Shown piece after piece: positions 1-8,057 of a DNA stretch of 64,000 nucleotides. A program made the position numbers and the translations under genes. The stretch's first letter is position 1, and every line of letters begins with the position of its first letter. The notes beneath the pieces were generated by a model. It did no database searches, was not told where the DNA came from, and saw only the letters and a list, made by a program, of their open reading frames with translations. The stretch is from UBA1479 sp963976055 (GTDB lineage Bacteria > Pseudomonadota > Alphaproteobacteria > Rhodospirillales > Casp-alpha2): the NCBI GenBank assembly GCA_963976055.1, contig CAXBJB010000006.1, forward strand, positions 248,001 to 312,000, read 5' to 3'.

Positions 1-206
1 GTGGCGGCGACCAGCACCGGGTCCTGATAGCCGGCGGCGCGCGGGTCGAAGAAGCCGCCGAATCCGCCGAGCCCGCCCATGACGCCCGGGCGGTTCGTGG
101 ATTTGGCCATCGGGCCGATGGCGGTGACCAGCGCATTGCCGGCATCGATATCGACGCCCGCGTCGCGGTAGCTGAGGCCCGCGCCGTGTTTTTCCGTGTC
201 GCTAAT
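1..206 (-). CDS. purM: Phosphoribosylformylglycinamidine cyclo-ligase (AIR synthetase), 5' part only
   Basis: Closes the imidazole ring in the fifth step of purine synthesis, in the cytoplasm, using ATP. Only the first 68 or so codons are in the window; the gene runs off the left edge. The visible frame carries the family's N-terminal signatures YRDAGVDIDAGNALV and RPGVMGGLGGFGG, so the assignment is firm. The start is odd: an in-frame TAG lies at 231-233, eight codons before an ATT at 204-206, and no ATG, GTG or TTG lies between them. The next in-frame ATG comes after YRDAGVDI and would remove conserved sequence. A GGAGG lies about 5 bases before the ATT, so I take ATT as the start. Divergent from the DUF2066 gene. 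Confidence 0.9.
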   Translation of the reverse strand, partial: MSDTEKHGAGLSYRDAGVDIDAGNALVTAIGPMAKSTNRPGVMGGLGGFGGFFDPRAAGYQDPVLVAA

Positions 207-286
207 CCCTTCCTCCCTCGGTCGGGTGTGCTAGATTGTGCGCCGACCGGGACCGGCCCAAAACGCGGGTGGGTCCGACGGCGTCG

Positions 287-1459
287 ATGGAGGCGAAGAT
301 ACTTAATCCCCGGCGGTTTGCAACGCACGATTGGTGCTTTGGCATGGGTACTTGGGCGACCCTGGTCCCCGCATTGTGCCTGCTGCTGGTCCTGGCGGCG
401 CCGCATTCGGCGCGGGCCCAGATCGCCAATCCTTACGAGGTCAAGGGTGTGGCCGTCGATGTGACGGCCGAGACCGCCTCCGCCGCCCGGGCGCAGGCGC
501 TGCGCGAAGGGCAGCAGCGCGCCATGACGATCCTGTTGGAACGCATGACCCTGAAGTCCGATTACCCGCGTCTGCCAGCCCTGTCGCCCGAGGAAATCAC
601 CGAATACATGCAGGATTTTTCCGTGGCCGAGGAAAAAACGTCTGCTGTCAGATATCTGGCCAAGCTGAACTACCGCTTCCGGCCGGGCGAGGTGCGCGAG
701 CTGTTGCGCGCGTTCAACATTCCCTTCGCGGAAACGCCGTCCAAGCCGGTGCTGGTCCTGCCGGTGCTGCGCCGCGCCGGGGCGCTGCTGTTGTGGGACG
801 ATCCCAACCCCTGGCGCGCCGCCTGGCAGCAACGCTCCAGCCAGCTCAGCCTCGTGCCGACGGTCCTGCCGCTCGGCGATCTCGCCGACGTCGCGGCGAT
901 CGGCGTCGATCAGGTGGTGTCCGGCGATCAGCAGCGCCTGCAGGCCATGGCCAAGCGCTACGATGCGGGCAGTGTCGCCGTCGCCTTCGCCTCGATCCGC
1001 CACGATCCGGCGCGCTCGCTCTGGGTGCTCGACGTGACGTTGACCCGCTACAATCTGACCATCGATCCGCAGACCACCGTGGTGACCTACGTGTCCGAAT
1101 TCGGCGAGACGGCGGATTCCCTGCTGACCCGCGCGGCCAAATTAGTCACCTCTCTGATCGAAGATAACTGGAAGCGCGACAACCTGCTGTCGTCGTCCCA
1201 TCAGGAAGCCATCGCCGTACGCATTCCCATCACGGATTTGCGCGACTGGCTGGACATGAAAACCCGTGTCCATTCCGTCGCCGTCGTGCGCGAAACGGAA
1301 CTGGTTCAACTGTCGCGGGCCGAGGCGCAGGTCATCCTGCATTACATCGGCGACATCGGACAGCTGATCATCGCCCTGGAACAGGCGGACCTTGCGTTGC
1401 GCGGCGAGGGCGACCAATGGACGCTCGAGAAACTGCGCGGCGGGAAGAAGGCCGGATGA
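287..1459 (+). CDS. DUF2066 domain-containing exported protein
   Basis: Protein of unknown function with the DUF2066 pattern: a secretion signal, then NPYEVKGVAVDVTAETA and a run of A/R-rich helix (ARAQALREGQQRAM) leading into LLERMTL. A hydrophobic core (LVPALCLLLVLAAP) followed by ARA-Q predicts an exported, periplasmic product. The start is uncertain. ATG at 287 gives a basic n-region (about 390 aa); ATG at 344 gives a shorter one; an upstream TTG at 236 is less likely. The stop overlaps the next ATG (ATGA at 1456-1459), so translation is probably coupled to the permease. In many alphaproteobacteria this gene sits between purM and the permease-hda pair; that context is recalled knowledge, not shown here. 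Confidence 0.75.
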   Translation: MEAKILNPRRFATHDWCFGMGTWATLVPALCLLLVLAAPHSARAQIANPYEVKGVAVDVTAETASAARAQALREGQQRAMTILLERMTLKSDYPRLPALSPEEITEYMQDFSVAEEKTSAVRYLAKLNYRFRPGEVRELLRAFNIPFAETPSKPVLVLPVLRRAGALLLWDDPNPWRAAWQQRSSQLSLVPTVLPLGDLADVAAIGVDQVVSGDQQRLQAMAKRYDAGSVAVAFASIRHDPARSLWVLDVTLTRYNLTIDPQTTVVTYVSEFGETADSLLTRAAKLVTSLIEDNWKRDNLLSSSHQEAIAVRIPITDLRDWLDMKTRVHSVAVVRETELVQLSRAEAQVILHYIGDIGQLIIALEQADLALRGEGDQWTLEKLRGGKKAG

Positions 1460-2535
1460 GCCGCGAGGCGCGCATGGCCTATTGGCTGATCGGCCTCATC
1501 GTCGCGGGGGTTCTGATCCACCTGCTGAGCGCTATCCTGCTGCCTTTCGTCGCGGGCATGGCGGTGGCCTATTTCCTCGACCCCGTCGCCGATCGCCTGG
1601 AAGCCAAGGGCCTGTCGCGGGCGTTGGCGACGACCGTTATCACCATCGCCTTCTTCGCCGGCGTGATCGGTGTCATCGCCGTGCTGCTGCCGCTGCTGCA
1701 GCATCAGGTGGTCGGCCTGGTCAAGCTGGCGCCCGAGGTGTTCGCCCATTTCCGCGCCTGGGTCGAGCCGTTCCTGGCCGATCTGCAACTTCACCTGCCG
1801 GCGACGGACAGCCAGGACCTGCGCGATGCCGCCGGCAAGTACGGATCGAAGGTGATCCAGTGGGCGACCAACCTGCTGGGCGAAATCTGGAGCGGCGGGC
1901 TCGCGTTCCTCAACGTCCTGTCCCTGGCCCTCATCACGCCCATCGTGTCGTTCTACCTGCTGCGCGAGTGGGATGAGATCGTCGCCTGGGTCGATTCCTA
2001 CCTGCCGCGCGACGCGGCGCCGGAAATCCGCGAACAGGCCCGCCGGATCGACGAAACCATGGCCGGGTTCATCCGCGGTCAGGCCAGCGTCTGCCTGACC
2101 CTGGCGGCGTTTTACGGCGTCGGGTTGACCGTGGTCGGCCTGAATTCGGGGCTGCTGGTCGGCGTCGCCGCCGGGGCGGTGTCCTTCATTCCCTATTTCG
2201 GCGCGGCAACGGGGATAACCGTCGGTCTGGCCATCGCCTTCTTCCAGTTCGGGCTGGAAAACTGGGGGCCCATCGCCGCCGTGGCGGGCGTGTTCCTGGT
2301 CGGCCAGACCCTGGAAAGTTATGTCCTGACCCCGCGCTTCGTCGGCGACCGGGTCGGCCTGCATCCCTTGTGGATCATCTTCGCCCTGATGGCGGGAGGG
2401 GCGCTGTTCGGCTTTACCGGCGTGCTGCTGGCCGTGCCGGCGGCGGCGGTGATCGGCGTGCTGATCCGCTATGCCCTGGGCCGCTACAAGAAAAGCGCGC
2501 TCTACGATCACGAGACGGGGGGCGGCGGCACTTGA
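1456..2535 (+). CDS. AI-2E family transporter / PerM-like permease
   Basis: A 359-residue integral membrane protein with about seven or eight hydrophobic segments, beginning with the long one near residues 9-40. The region from ITPIVSFYLLREWDEI through GFIRGQASVCLTLAAFYGVG and SFIPYFGAATG is characteristic of the AI-2E exporter family (PF01594: TqsA, YdiK, PerM). The substrate is unknown; many members are not quorum-signal exporters. The start overlaps the stop of the DUF2066 gene by four bases, and its own stop overlaps the TTG start of hda (TTGA at 2532-2535), making a three-gene translationally coupled operon. Confidence 0.85.
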   Translation: MSREARMAYWLIGLIVAGVLIHLLSAILLPFVAGMAVAYFLDPVADRLEAKGLSRALATTVITIAFFAGVIGVIAVLLPLLQHQVVGLVKLAPEVFAHFRAWVEPFLADLQLHLPATDSQDLRDAAGKYGSKVIQWATNLLGEIWSGGLAFLNVLSLALITPIVSFYLLREWDEIVAWVDSYLPRDAAPEIREQARRIDETMAGFIRGQASVCLTLAAFYGVGLTVVGLNSGLLVGVAAGAVSFIPYFGAATGITVGLAIAFFQFGLENWGPIAAVAGVFLVGQTLESYVLTPRFVGDRVGLHPLWIIFALMAGGALFGFTGVLLAVPAAAVIGVLIRYALGRYKKSALYDHETGGGGT

Positions 2536-3188
2536 GCGGCCCGCGCCAGATCCCCATCCCCTTCGAGCACCGCCCGGCCCTGGAACGCGACGACTATCTG
2601 GTCACCCCCGCCAATGCCGAGGCCGTCGCCTGGATCGACCGCTGGCCCGACTGGCCGGGGCCGCTTCTGGCCGTGTGGGGCCCCGAGGGCTGCGGCAAAA
2701 GCCATCTTGCCCAGGTGTTCCTGGCGCGCACGGGCGGGCGGCTTCTGACGGCGCCCGACGCGGGCGTGGTCACCACCGGCGTCGCCTACGTTTTGGAAGA
2801 CCTGGACCGCGCCCCGTCTTTGGACGAAGAAGCCCTGTTCCACCTGTTCAACGCGCTGAAATCGGCCGAGGGCCGCATTCTGGTCACCGCCCGCACGGCG
2901 CCCTCGCGCTGGCCCCTCGCGCTGGCCGATCTGGCGTCGCGGCTGAAGGGATCGCCCGCGGTCGAAATCACGGCCCCTGACGACACGCTTCTCGCGGCCC
3001 TGTTGGTCAAGCATTTCACGGACCGGCAATTGCGTGTGGATGCGGAGGTGGTGGCCTACATGGTCCCGCGCATGAACCGTACCTTCCAGGCGGCCGCTGC
3101 CCTGGTTGCCGCCATCGACGCCGAGGCGCTGGCGCGCAAGCGGGCGGTTACTGTGCCGCTTGTGCGGAAGGTTCTTGAGGCGGAGTGA
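2532..3188 (+). CDS. hda: DnaA-related regulatory inactivator Hda
   Basis: A 218-residue AAA+ protein related to DnaA domain III. In alphaproteobacteria HdaA works with the DNA-loaded beta clamp to convert DnaA-ATP to DnaA-ADP and prevent re-initiation. The N-terminus has a clamp-binding-like QIPIPF motif near residue 5, followed by WGPEGCGKSHLAQVF (Walker A, about residue 52) and a Walker-B-like VLEDLD. The C-terminus keeps the DnaA-type helical lid ending in YMVPRMNRTFQAA. Start is TTG at 2532, overlapping the permease stop; no better start exists in frame near the QIPIPF motif. The 3' end overlaps the convergent glycosyltransferase gene by 41 bases. Confidence 0.88.
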   Translation: MSGPRQIPIPFEHRPALERDDYLVTPANAEAVAWIDRWPDWPGPLLAVWGPEGCGKSHLAQVFLARTGGRLLTAPDAGVVTTGVAYVLEDLDRAPSLDEEALFHLFNALKSAEGRILVTARTAPSRWPLALADLASRLKGSPAVEITAPDDTLLAALLVKHFTDRQLRVDAEVVAYMVPRMNRTFQAAAALVAAIDAEALARKRAVTVPLVRKVLEAE

Positions 3189-4191
3189 ACGGCGCCAGGT
3201 AGTCGACGAATTCGCTGACCACCGTGTCCCAGGAAAATTTCAGGGCGTGTTCGCGGCACAGCACCGGGTCGATGCCCTGGGCCCTGACCGCGGCCCGGGC
3301 CAAGTCGGTGTCGAGAACGCCCACGGTCGAGGCGCCGATCACGTCCTTCGGCCCCGTCACGGGAAAAGCCGCCACGGGCACGCCGCAGGCCAGGGCCTCC
3401 AGCATCACCAGGCCGAAGGTATCGGTCACGGAGGGGAACACGAAGACGTCGGCGGCGTTGTAGTAGCGCACCAGGTCCTGGTCGCCGTCGGCGATGAAGA
3501 ACGGGGTTTCCGGGTACTTGGCCATCAGGGGTTCGCGCGCCGGGCCGCTGCCGACGACGACCTTGGAGCCGGGCAGGTCAAGGTCGAGAAACGCCGGCAG
3601 GTTCTTTTCCACGGTGACCCGGCCCAGAAACATGAACAGCGGGCGCGGCAGATTCAGATGATCGAGAAAATCCTTGGGGCCCGGCTTGAAGATGTCGGTA
3701 TCGACGCCGTGCGACCACGGCCGCAGGTTGGTGAAGCCCTTGGCCGCCAGTTCGTCGTGGACGGAATGGCTGGGCACCATGACCCGTGACGACGGGGCGT
3801 GAAACCCCCGGATCCAGCGGTACAGCAGGCCGAGCGGTACGAACGGGGCACGGGCGTGGATGTATTCGGGGAACTTGGAATGATAGGCCGTGGTGAAGGG
3901 CAGGTTGCGGGCCTTGCAATAGCGCCGGGCGGCGGCGCCCAGGGGGCCTTCGGTGGCGATATGGACCGCCTCGGGCGCGAAGCCGTCCAGCATGCCGGCC
4001 ACGCCGCGGCCGGGAAACAGCGACAGCCTGATTTCCGGATAGGTCGGGCAGGGCAGGGTGGTGAACAGGTTGGGCGAGATCACCTGAACCTCGTGGCCCA
4101 AGGCCTGAAGACGGTCGACCACCGTGCCCATGACGCGGACCACGCCGTTGGGCTGCGGGTACCAGGCATCGGTCACGACCGAAATGCGCAT
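3148..4191 (-). CDS. Glycosyltransferase, GT4 family
   Basis: A 347-residue retaining GT-B fold glycosyltransferase. The N-terminus MRISVVTDAWYPQPNGVV is the acceptor-side Rossmann start with the PQ.NGV loop typical of GT4 lipid glycosyltransferases. The C-terminal half has FLGRVTVEKN, VVGSGPAR and the donor-site EALACGVPVAAFP with TFGLVMLE before it. The overall resemblance is to SqdX/MgtA-type enzymes that transfer sugar to diacylglycerol or mannolipids, but donor and acceptor cannot be read from sequence. ATG at 4191 is chosen because homologous sequence begins there; the frame continues upstream without family signal. Transcribed towards hda, divergent from the SDR gene. Confidence 0.85.
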   Translation of the reverse strand: MRISVVTDAWYPQPNGVVRVMGTVVDRLQALGHEVQVISPNLFTTLPCPTYPEIRLSLFPGRGVAGMLDGFAPEAVHIATEGPLGAAARRYCKARNLPFTTAYHSKFPEYIHARAPFVPLGLLYRWIRGFHAPSSRVMVPSHSVHDELAAKGFTNLRPWSHGVDTDIFKPGPKDFLDHLNLPRPLFMFLGRVTVEKNLPAFLDLDLPGSKVVVGSGPAREPLMAKYPETPFFIADGDQDLVRYYNAADVFVFPSVTDTFGLVMLEALACGVPVAAFPVTGPKDVIGASTVGVLDTDLARAAVRAQGIDPVLCREHALKFSWDTVVSEFVDYLAPFTPPQEPSAQAAQ

Positions 4192-4393
4192 CAGCGGGCT
4201 GTTCAAGGGGCGGACCCTTTGGCCGGTTTCAACCGGCTCCTTCTGGGTTCCGGCCCCTTGGAAGTAAAGTGACGTTCTAATGACAGGACGGGCCGGTGAC
4301 GGGGGCTCTTGACCGGGTGGGGCCTTCCCATGTCCTATAGCAGCCAACGACCGGCGCGCGATTGCCGCCGCAACAGAAAAAAGGAGACATCGC

Positions 4394-5173
4394 ATGGATT
4401 TAGGGATCAAGGGCAAGACGGCGCTGGTGTGCGCCGCGTCCAAGGGACTGGGCCGAGGCTGCGCCTTTTCGCTGGCCCGCGAAGGCGTCGACGTGGTCAT
4501 CACGGCGCGTACGCCGGGCCCGCTCGAGGAAACGGCCGAGCAGATTCGCAAGGAAACCGGCGTCACGGTGACCGCCGTGGCCTGCGACATCACGACCGAG
4601 GAAGGCCGCAATCTGGCCCTTGCGGCCTGCCCCAATCCCGACATCCTGGTCAACAACGCGGGCGGTCCGCCGCCGGGCGATTTCCGCGACTGGGATCGCG
4701 ACGATTGGATCAAGGCCCTGGACGCCAACATGCTGACGCCGATCTTCCTGATCAAGGCGACCGTGGACGGCATGATCGAACGCAAGTTCGGACGCGTGGT
4801 CAACATCACATCGGGTGCGGTGAAATCGCCGATCGAAATTCTCGGCCTGTCGAACGGGGCGCGGGCCGGGTTGACCGGCTTCATCGCCGGTCTGTCGCGC
4901 AAGACCGTGCGCCACAACGTGACCATCAACAATCTGCTGCCGGGGCCGTTCGACACGGACCGCCTGCATGCCAACATGAAGGTCAAGGCCGATCAGGCGG
5001 GCATCAGCGTCGCCGAGATGACGGCCAAGCGGGCCGCCGAAAACCCTTCCGGCCGCTTCGGCACGGCCGAGGAATTCGGCGATATGTGCGCCTTCATCTG
5101 CTCCGATCAGGCCGGGTTCATGACCGGACAGAATTTCCTGATGGACGGCGGTGCCTATCCGGGAACGTTGTGA
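4394..5173 (+). CDS. SDR-family protein with substituted catalytic Tyr/Lys
   Basis: A 259-residue Rossmann-fold protein of the short-chain dehydrogenase/reductase family. The dinucleotide site is present as AASKGLGRG (residues 14-22) and the NNAG motif at 87-90, and Ser140 matches the catalytic serine. The usual YxxxK is missing: the aligned stretch reads LSNGARAGL, with Ser153 in the Tyr position and Arg157 in the Lys position. A subgroup of SDRs annotated as 3-oxoacyl-ACP reductases shares this change; its chemistry is not settled. A good ribosome site (AAAAAGGAG) precedes the ATG. The response regulator starts 38 bases downstream on the same strand. Confidence 0.85.
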   Translation: MDLGIKGKTALVCAASKGLGRGCAFSLAREGVDVVITARTPGPLEETAEQIRKETGVTVTAVACDITTEEGRNLALAACPNPDILVNNAGGPPPGDFRDWDRDDWIKALDANMLTPIFLIKATVDGMIERKFGRVVNITSGAVKSPIEILGLSNGARAGLTGFIAGLSRKTVRHNVTINNLLPGPFDTDRLHANMKVKADQAGISVAEMTAKRAAENPSGRFGTAEEFGDMCAFICSDQAGFMTGQNFLMDGGAYPGTL

Positions 5174-5210
5174 TGGCAACGGCACGGATGGAAACGGCAT
5201 CGGTGTCCGA

Positions 5211-5588
5211 ATGACCGTCATTCTTGTCATCGATGACGATGAGGATATGCGCGACGTCATCTCCATGACGTTGGTCCGGGCCGGATACGAGGTGGTGACG
5301 GCGACGGACGGCGAGCACGGCATGGCCGCCGTCAAGGACCGCCTGGACACACCGTTCGATCTGGTCATCAGCGACATCTTCATGCCGGGAAAGGACGGGA
5401 TCGAGTTCCTGGGCAGTTTGCGCCAACTCTATCCCAACCTTCCGGTGATCGCGGTGACCGGCGGATTCACGGGCGTGAAGAAGCCCTATGCGGATTCCAT
5501 GACGGCCATGGGCGCCGCGCAAAGCCTGTTGAAGCCGTTCACCCCGGCCCAGCTTTTGGACGCGGTCACGGCGGCCCTGGGCGAATGA
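5211..5588 (+). CDS. Single-domain response regulator (CheY-like)
   Basis: A 125-residue receiver domain with no output domain. It has the acidic pocket VIDDDEDMRD near residues 6-14, the phosphoacceptor Asp in LVISDIFMPGKDG (about residue 59), the Thr of VTGGF and the switch Lys in LLKPF. Such proteins act by protein-protein contact, as CheY does at the flagellar motor or as phosphate shuttles. ATG at 5211 is preferred because the receiver fold begins directly with MTVILVIDDDE; the longer frame upstream overlaps the SDR stop region. It is convergent with the chemoreceptor gene, 28 bases apart, but no cognate kinase lies in the window. Confidence 0.88.
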   Translation: MTVILVIDDDEDMRDVISMTLVRAGYEVVTATDGEHGMAAVKDRLDTPFDLVISDIFMPGKDGIEFLGSLRQLYPNLPVIAVTGGFTGVKKPYADSMTAMGAAQSLLKPFTPAQLLDAVTAALGE

Positions 5589-5616
5589 CGACGAGGCGCC
5601 GGGCGTTTGCCCAGTG

Positions 5617-7755
5617 TTACAGCGCTTTGACGTCGGACAAGAAAGCCTGAACCTGTTTTTTCAGGTCTTCCGACTGCTGTGACAACTGTCCGGCGGCCAC
5701 AAGAACTTCGTTCGCGGCACTTCCCGTTTCCTGCGACGCGATATTGACCCCGACGACGTTTTCCGCGACTTCGTTGGCGCCATGGGCGGCTTCCTCTACG
5801 TTGCGTGCAATTTCCTGTGTCGCCGCACCTTGCTCCTCGACGGCCGATGCGACCGATGATGAAATCTCATCGACCTGGGCAACCGTCCTGCCGACACCCT
5901 CAATCGCCGAAACGGCGGCAGTGGTGGCATTCTGGATGCTACTGATTTGCCCGGTGATGCTTTCGGTCGCCTTGGCGGTCTGGCTGGCTAGGTTCTTGAC
6001 CTCGCTGGCAACGACGGCAAAACCCTTGCCTGCATCTCCGGCCCGTGCCGCCTCAATCGTTGCGTTCAAGGCAAGGAGATTGGTTTGTTCTGCGATGTCC
6101 GTAATCAGACTGATCACTTCGCCGACCTTGCTTGCCGATGTGGCTAATTCGCGGATCAGGTCCTCGGCGGTCTTTGACTCATCGACGGCTTCTCGGACAA
6201 TCTTCGTGGTCTGGCTCATTTGCCGGTTGATCTCGGTGATGGAACTGGACAGTTCGTCGGCGGCCGAGGCAACGGTCTGCACGTTTGCCGACGTCTGCTC
6301 GATCGCCGCCGAAACATTCGCGGTCTTTTCCTGGGTCGTGCTGGCGGTTTGGGTCAGGGTCTCGGCCGTTGATTGCATTTCGACCGATGCGGCGGAAACC
6401 GTCTGAAGCCGTTCCGTCACGCGCATATCGAAATCGCGGGTCAGTTCTTCCAGTTTGCGTGTGCGTTCTTCGCGCTGCACTTGGCTCGCCCGTTCCTGTT
6501 CCTCCAACTTGCGGCGTTCGATCCCGTTTTCCTGGAATACAAGCAATGCCTTTGCCATGTCGCCGATTTCGTCGGTCCGATTCAGACCTTCAACTTTGGC
6601 TTGCAGGTTGCCGCCGGCGACCAAAGACATTGTGTCGGTGATTGCGGTGATCGGGCGGGAAATACCTTTTCCGATCAAGATTCCGACGATTGCCACAATC
6701 ACGCCGATGACAGCGGCGGAGATCGCGATGGCGACGAGAAGATGGTGAAGCGGAGAGAAGATTTCGGCGGTGTCGATATCCGCGATGACGGCCCATTTCG
6801 TGCCCAGGAAGTTGAGCGGTGAGAAGGCGGATATGACAGCGATGCCGCGATAGTCTTCGACTTCTTTAATCCCGGACAACCCGTCAAGAGCGGCCTTCAC
6901 CGCAGCGGTGTCGATTTTTGTCTTGAGGATGGTCGATTCTTTGCTGAATCGGGAGTCGCTGCGCATCAGAAGATCCGGGCCGACCAGATAGGTTTCTCCC
7001 GATTCACCCATGCCGACCGCCGATTGCATGATTTCGTTGATGCGCCCGATCGGCATTTGGAAGGCGAGAACACCGGCAACCTTGCCGGCGGTATCCCTGA
7101 TTGCCATTGAGATGAAGCTGGCAGGAGCACCGTTGCTCGGCGCGTACGGTTTGAAATCTAGAAAAGTTGCCTGGCCAGAAGGAGCGTTCATCGCATTCTG
7201 GAACGCTTTGCCGAGGTCGGTATCCCGCCATTTCCCGGAAACCAGGTTGGTCGCGTAATCCGGTTCCTTGAACACCGTGTAGACAAGGTCGCCACGGGGG
7301 TTGAACAGGAAGATGTCATAATATCCCCGCTTGGTCATAAATGCGCGCAGCCAGGGATGGTAAGTTGCATGAGCCTTATCGTAAGGCGATCCATCCGGCG
7401 CGGAGTCGAGCAAATGTTTCTGACCCAAGGCGTTCGGATTGTCGGTGATATAGCGTTTGCGAAGGATATTGCCCGCGTCGTTGCCAAGCTCACTCCAGGC
7501 GGTTGAGAATTCGTCAATCGCCTGACGGATGAGAGGGTTGGCGGTCTGTGACGCCAGATCCTGCTCGATGTTGGCCAGATAACTGCGGATGAATTGGGTT
7601 TTTGCGTTGCCTAGTGCGGCCAGTTTTTGTTCCGCGACATTCCGCAGTTCACTCGCCGCCTGCTGGTAGGCGATGGCGCCGGTGATCACAGTTGCGATAA
7701 CGGAGGCGATGACAATTGCCAGAGGGACTTTTTGGGAAATTTTCAGGTTGGCCAT
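5617..7755 (-). CDS. Methyl-accepting chemotaxis protein with periplasmic sensor
   Basis: A 712-residue transmembrane chemoreceptor. The N-terminal membrane helix (VPLAIVIASVIATVITGAIA, residues 10-29) is followed by a periplasmic region of about 300 residues of the Cache type (HPWLRAFMTKRGYYDIFLF, then DLVYTVFKEPDYATNL). A second helix (LLVAIAISAAVIGVIVAIVG) leads into a HAMP segment (GKGISRPITAI) and a long signalling coiled coil with the conserved hairpin EQTNLLALNATIEAARAG. The ligand is unknown; Cache sensors often bind amino or organic acids. ATG at 7755 has GGAG nine bases upstream. The base composition is visibly lower in GC than the neighbouring hda and ppk genes. Confidence 0.93.
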   Translation of the reverse strand: MANLKISQKVPLAIVIASVIATVITGAIAYQQAASELRNVAEQKLAALGNAKTQFIRSYLANIEQDLASQTANPLIRQAIDEFSTAWSELGNDAGNILRKRYITDNPNALGQKHLLDSAPDGSPYDKAHATYHPWLRAFMTKRGYYDIFLFNPRGDLVYTVFKEPDYATNLVSGKWRDTDLGKAFQNAMNAPSGQATFLDFKPYAPSNGAPASFISMAIRDTAGKVAGVLAFQMPIGRINEIMQSAVGMGESGETYLVGPDLLMRSDSRFSKESTILKTKIDTAAVKAALDGLSGIKEVEDYRGIAVISAFSPLNFLGTKWAVIADIDTAEIFSPLHHLLVAIAISAAVIGVIVAIVGILIGKGISRPITAITDTMSLVAGGNLQAKVEGLNRTDEIGDMAKALLVFQENGIERRKLEEQERASQVQREERTRKLEELTRDFDMRVTERLQTVSAASVEMQSTAETLTQTASTTQEKTANVSAAIEQTSANVQTVASAADELSSSITEINRQMSQTTKIVREAVDESKTAEDLIRELATSASKVGEVISLITDIAEQTNLLALNATIEAARAGDAGKGFAVVASEVKNLASQTAKATESITGQISSIQNATTAAVSAIEGVGRTVAQVDEISSSVASAVEEQGAATQEIARNVEEAAHGANEVAENVVGVNIASQETGSAANEVLVAAGQLSQQSEDLKKQVQAFLSDVKAL

Positions 7756-8057
7756 AGGGACGTTCTCCTACGATTAGGTGCCGGTGGATTTGATCACCGT
7801 CCCCCTTGGGGCTTAACTCGGCATGGGGCGCCGACGCTCTAATATCGACCGCATGGTACATATTTATATCAGGGTTCGACGCTCTATTCGACAGGCCGAT
7901 AACGGGAATGTAATTTTGGTGCGCCCCCACGTGAAACTGTGCCGATTGTGGGGGTGGGCCAGAGAAACCGTGAACTTAACGCCCCTTAAAGGTTGTCATA
8001 ATACGATAACCATTGCCCCCGGTGACTTCACGGGGGCAGAGGGATAAGATCGCCGTC
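7756..8057. other. Intergenic region between chemoreceptor and ppk, 302 bases
   Basis: Divergent spacer holding the promoters of the chemoreceptor (minus) and ppk (plus). It is AT-richer than the flanking genes. Visible items are two TTAA half sites six bases apart at 7976-7989 and a Pho-box-like sequence at 7993-8010 (listed separately). I see no gene in it; the short open frames lack a ribosome site and family sequence. Confidence 0.6.
7993..8010 (+). promoter_or_regulatory. Possible Pho box upstream of ppk
   Basis: TTGTCATAATACGATAAC resembles one good PhoB half site (TTGTCAT against CTGTCAT) followed after four bases by a poor second half (CGATAAC). It lies 48 bases before the ppk ATG. 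Polyphosphate kinase genes are PhoB-controlled in several bacteria, which makes the placement plausible, but the second half matches at only about four of seven positions. Confidence 0.3.

Noticed and set aside
3148..4986. 612-codon frame extending the glycosyltransferase upstream
   Set aside because: The 265-codon extension lacks family sequence and covers the divergent SDR promoter and gene.
7976..7989. TTAA pair that could be a CtrA box before ppk
   Set aside because: The spacing is six bases, not seven.
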